A DNA stretch of 64,000 bases from Neomesorhizobium sp963726065. Lineage in GTDB: Bacteria > Pseudomonadota > Alphaproteobacteria > Rhizobiales > Rhizobiaceae. The DNA lies in contig CAVSAU010000002.1 of assembly GCA_963726065.1 (NCBI GenBank), forward strand, positions 1 to 64,000, written 5' to 3'. Position numbers and translations under genes: made by a program. This document shows positions 61,011-64,000 of this stretch, in pieces (position 1 is the first letter of the stretch; each line of letters starts with the position of its first letter). The notes under the pieces were generated by a model. That model was not told the origin of the DNA and ran no database searches. It worked only from the letters and a program-made list of their open reading frames with translations.

Positions 61011-62169
61011 TCACGGGGCGGATCCGAAAACTTTCTGCCCGTCGATCCAAACACCCAGCATATCGAGGTCGTCCGACAGATGGACGAAATTGGCCGCAGA
61101 GCCTTTCGCGAGCCTTCCATGCCGGTTTTCGACGCCCATTGCCCGAGCTGGGTAAAACGACGCCATCCGCAGCGCTTCTTCAAGCGGAACGCCGATGGTC
61201 CGGTGCATGAAGCGCACGGCCGAAATCATGTCGAGATCGGCGCCGGCCAGCGTACCGTTCTCCAGGCGCAAGCTGCCGTTCTCGCGCTTGATCAGGCGGC
61301 CGTTCAGCGTGAACGACTTCATGTCGGTGCCGATGGTCGCCATCGCGTCGGTGACGAGGAAGATGCCGGCTGGCCCGTTCTTGGCATTGAGCGCGATACG
61401 GATGGTGGCGGGATCGACATGGATGCCGTCGGCGATCAGGCCGGCATACAGCGTGCCCGTGTTTATGGCGGCGCCAGCCAACCCGGCTTCGCGGTTGCCG
61501 ATCTGACTCATCGCGTTGAAGAGATGGGTGACCATAGAGGCTCCTGCCGCGGCCGCAGCGGTAGCTGACGCGAAAGTCGTGTCGGAATGGCCGAGGCTGA
61601 CAACTATGCCGTCAGCCGCAAGCCGCGCGATACGCTCCGGCGTCACCGATTCCGGGGCGACCGTCGTGAGAAGGTGCGGCACCCTGCGATGTGCCGCGAT
61701 CAGCGCCGCTTCGTCATCATCGCTCATGGGGCGGATCAATGCAGGGTCGTGGGCGCCCTTGCGGGCTACCGACAAATGCGGGCCTTCGAGGTGCAGGCCG
61801 AGGAATCCCGGCACGTGCTGTTGCGCGGCCTCAGCGCCCGCCTCGACTGCCGCGGCGGTGATTTCGCGGGTGTCGGTGATCAGGGTCGCCAGCAATGCCG
61901 TGGTGCCGAACGGTGCGTGGGCGGCGCAGATGCTGCGGATCGTTTCGACGTCCTGGCGGTCGTTGAGCATGACGCCGCCGCCGCCATTGACCTGCAGGTC
62001 GATGAAGCCGGGGACGAGCATGCCCCCGGCGAGATCCACTTTGTGTGACGCCGGACGGAAGGGCATCGACCGCTTCGACCGTGTCGCCGCGCACTGTCAG
62101 CGCGGCATTCTGGCGCCACGCATTGCTGTCGAAGATACGTGCGCCGGTAAAGGCGATCGGGGCGCTCAT
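61011..62169 (-). pseudogene. nagA: N-acetylglucosamine-6-phosphate deacetylase, frameshifted
   Basis: NagA removes the acetyl group of GlcNAc-6-P. The N-terminus MSAPIAFTGARIFDSNAWRQNAALTVRGDTVEAVDALPSGVT-type sequence is in one frame; from KVDLAGGMLVPGFIDLQVNGGGG on, the protein continues in the next frame to FGSAP. One extra base at about 62041-62050 explains it. Catalytic motifs are intact downstream: GLHLEGPHLS, GHSDTTF, HLFNAMS and LVTDAM. ATGA overlap with the SIS gene. It may be a sequencing error or a recent loss; without repair no active enzyme is expected from the second frame alone. Confidence 0.82.
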
Positions 62170-63191
62170 CGGGTTTCGGTCACCTTCTTGAGGTTTCGCG
62201 GTTCGTCGGGATTGAGGCCGCGATGGCGGGCGAAAGCCTCGACGAAAGCGTAGAACGAAACAACCAGCGCCAGCGGATCGGTGAGCGGATGGCCGGTGGC
62301 GGAAAATGGCAGCCGCGTTGCATTCTTGGCAAGGTCGCTGGTCATGAACACGGTCGCATGCTTGGCGCCCAGCGCCTCGGCGGTCTCGGCCATGGAGGGT
62401 TCGGAACGGTCGCGGGCGGCGAGCGCCAGCACGGGGAAGCCCGGCGTCACCAGCGCCCACGGGCCGTGCATGACTTCGGCGGCGCTGTAGGCTTCGGCGT
62501 GCACGCCGCAGGTCTCCTTGAACTTCAGGGCGGCTTCATTGGCGATGGCGAAGGACGGGCCGCGACCGAGAATGAACAGCGAATTTCCGTCGTCGAGCGC
62601 GCCGGCGAGCTGGCCCCAGTCGCAGGCGACCGCCCGGCTGAAATGTTTCGGCAGCTCGCCAAGTGCCGCAAGCAATGCGTCGTCTTCGGTGCAGTGCGCC
62701 AGCAGCGCGAGACCGGCAACGGCCGAATTGACGAAGGTCTTGGTCGCGGCGACGCTTTTTTCCACGCCGGCGGCAATGTCGATCGCATGGTCCGACGCCC
62801 GCGCCAATGGGGAATCCGCGGTGTTGGTCAGGGCGACGGTCAGGGCGCCGCCACGCTTCGCCTCCTCGGCCATGGCGACGATATCCGGGCTTTTGCCCGA
62901 TTGCGAGATCGCCAGGCAGGCAGATCCCGCCAGTCGCAGCTTGGCCCCGTAGATGGAAGCGACCGAGGGCCCCACGGAAGCGACCGGGATGCCGGCGGTG
63001 AGTTCGACCGCGTATTTCATGAAGGAAGCGACGTGGTCGGAGGAGCCGCGCGCCACGGTGACCAGGAAGGCCGGATTGCGGGCGCGGATATCGCGCCCTG
63101 CCTCGGCTAGCGCCTTGCTGGAAACGTCGATTAGCCGCGCGGTCGCGTCCGGGATCTCCTTGATCTCTCGTATCATATGGGTTTCGGTCAC
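62166..63191 (-). CDS. SIS-domain sugar isomerase/deaminase (GlmS C-terminal-like, NagB-II type)
   Basis: A 341-residue protein of two SIS domains, like the isomerase half of GlmS. First domain: VTVARGSSDHVASFMKYAVEL and AISQSGKSPDIVAMAEEA; second: SLFILGRGPSFAIANEAALKFKETCGVHAEAYSAAEVMHGP. Members of this group include glucosamine-6-P deaminase NagB-II and fructoselysine enzymes. With nagA and a GntR regulator beside it, deamination of GlcN-6-P to Fru-6-P is likely. Its ATG overlaps the gntR stop (ATGA). Confidence 0.88.
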   Translation of the reverse strand: MTETHMIREIKEIPDATARLIDVSSKALAEAGRDIRARNPAFLVTVARGSSDHVASFMKYAVELTAGIPVASVGPSVASIYGAKLRLAGSACLAISQSGKSPDIVAMAEEAKRGGALTVALTNTADSPLARASDHAIDIAAGVEKSVAATKTFVNSAVAGLALLAHCTEDDALLAALGELPKHFSRAVACDWGQLAGALDDGNSLFILGRGPSFAIANEAALKFKETCGVHAEAYSAAEVMHGPWALVTPGFPVLALAARDRSEPSMAETAEALGAKHATVFMTSDLAKNATRLPFSATGHPLTDPLALVVSFYAFVEAFARHRGLNPDEPRNLKKVTETR

Positions 63192-63973
63192 TGTCCGTCT
63201 CCAATCGCTTCGCTGCCGCTGAGCCTGAGTTCGGCGACAAAATCATAGGCGTCGCCCCGATAGATGGAGCGGGTGAATTCGATGACGCGGCCGGTGGCGA
63301 GGTAGGAAATGCGCTCGATGCGCAAGCTCGCCGAGCCGGCCGGGACGTCGAGAAGCCGTGCGTCGGCCTCGCCGAGATTGGCGGCCGAAATGCGCTGCAC
63401 CGCGCGCGACGGGCGGTTGCCGGTCTTTTCCAGCGCCATGTAGAGCGAGGTGGTGACAGCCTCGGGATCGGGCAGCACCGCGGTAGACAGCGACGCGCGC
63501 TCGATCGCCAGCGGCGTGTCGTCGGCGATGCGCAGGCGCGACACCCGCGCGACGAGTTCCTTGGCCGACAAGCCAAGCACCATCATCTCGTCCGGCGACG
63601 GCGGATAGACGCCGCGGTCGAGCCATTCCGACCGCACCGTCATGCCGCGCCGCGCCATGTCCTCGGTGAAGGAGGTGAGCCGCGACAGCGACTGCTCGAC
63701 GCGGTCCATGCGCGGGGCGACGAAGGTGCCGGAACCGTGGCGCTGGATCAGGACTCCGCCCTTTACCAGGTCCTGAACCGCCTTGCGCACGGTAACGCGC
63801 GAGATGTCGGCCTTGAGGGCGATGTCGCGCTCGGACGGCAGCGCATCGCCGGGACCGATGATGCCGCGCTGGACCGCATCCTCGATGGTCTTCTTCAGCC
63901 TGAGATAGAGCGGTGCGCCCTGCTGGCCGGTTTCCTTGACCGCCGTGAAAATCTGGTCCGCAAGGTCGGCCAT
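63188..63973 (-). CDS. GntR/HutC-family regulator of the amino-sugar operon
   Basis: A 261-residue regulator. Winged helix at about 20-90 (PLYLRLKKTIEDAVQRGIIGPGDALPSERDIALKADISRVTVRKAVQDLVKGG) and a UTRA effector domain from 105 on (FTEDMARRGMTVRSEWLDRG). HutC-type relatives such as NagR and DasR respond to GlcN-6-P or GlcNAc-6-P, which fits the genes it precedes. No operator can be named here. Confidence 0.9.
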   Translation of the reverse strand: MADLADQIFTAVKETGQQGAPLYLRLKKTIEDAVQRGIIGPGDALPSERDIALKADISRVTVRKAVQDLVKGGVLIQRHGSGTFVAPRMDRVEQSLSRLTSFTEDMARRGMTVRSEWLDRGVYPPSPDEMMVLGLSAKELVARVSRLRIADDTPLAIERASLSTAVLPDPEAVTTSLYMALEKTGNRPSRAVQRISAANLGEADARLLDVPAGSASLRIERISYLATGRVIEFTRSIYRGDAYDFVAELRLSGSEAIGDGQ

Positions 63974-63976
63974 CGG

Positions 63977-64000
63977 TCAGACATTCCCCTTGCCGCCGAA
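63977..64000 (-). CDS. 3' end of an upstream gene (partial)
   Basis: The last seven codons (reading FGGKGNV) and a TGA stop lie three bases before the gntR start, on the same strand. The spacing suggests a further gene of the amino-sugar operon, for example a sugar kinase, but the piece is too short to identify. Confidence 0.35.
   Translation of the reverse strand, partial: FGGKGNV

Overview
The window looks like about 64 kb of chromosome from a high-GC alphaproteobacterium of the order Rhizobiales, most probably Mesorhizobium or a close relative. The reasons are the gene order hemJ-hemE-[oriC]-PEP-synthase regulator-maf-aroE-coaE-dnaQ-secB, the cluster mnmE-mnmG-rsmG-parA-parB with parS sites, an imuA-imuB-dnaE2 mutagenesis operon behind an alphaproteobacterial LexA box (GTTC-N7-GTTC), and the hslV/hslU arrangement. 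The genus is an inference from gene content; no 16S gene is present.

Layout. (1) 1-3.3 kb: an accessory segment with a putative exported hydrolase and a nuclease-helicase-like protein, ending at the 3' side of a tRNA-Gly(GCC) gene. (2) 3.5-14.1 kb: proX, a thioredoxin-TPR chaperone, a frameshifted LON-domain gene, a Trm112-like protein, the SOS-type operon imuA-imuB-dnaE2, and small housekeeping genes. (3) 14.1-19.0 kb: an accessory block with a badly frameshifted peptidoglycan-hydrolase gene, then an M6-family metalloprotease preceded by a small stand-alone copy of its own N-terminal domain. (4) 19.2-25.9 kb: leuD, leuB and asd with small secreted or membrane proteins. asd follows a short Thr/Lys-rich reading frame and a set of possible RNA hairpins that look like a transcription attenuator. 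(5) 25.9-26.8 kb: an 848-bp gene-free tract full of palindromes. (6) 26.8-35.8 kb: bestrophin, phosphoesterase, hydrolase, the ffh-chorismate mutase-rpsP operon, a GGDEF/EAL protein, and a MarR regulator with a thioesterase. (7) 35.8-41.6 kb: the parB-parA-rsmG-mnmG-mnmE segregation and tRNA-modification cluster with four parS sites. (8) 41.6-51.3 kb: a DUF255 protein, rho, hemJ, hemE, the probable replication origin, and the maf-aroE-coaE-dnaQ operon facing secB. (9) 51.4-60.2 kb: fxsA, a Tim44-like protein, mltA, smr, hslVU and a histone-deacetylase-like amidohydrolase. (10) 60.3-64.0 kb: vapBC and an amino-sugar operon (gntR, SIS-domain protein, nagA).

Single-base frameshifts break the LON-domain gene, mnmE and nagA, and the peptidoglycan hydrolase carries four. 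The three isolated ones could be sequencing errors or true mutations. The cluster of four more likely reflects real decay. The most interesting observation is the candidate Thr/Lys attenuator of asd; the second is the M6 protease with its separate prodomain-like partner.
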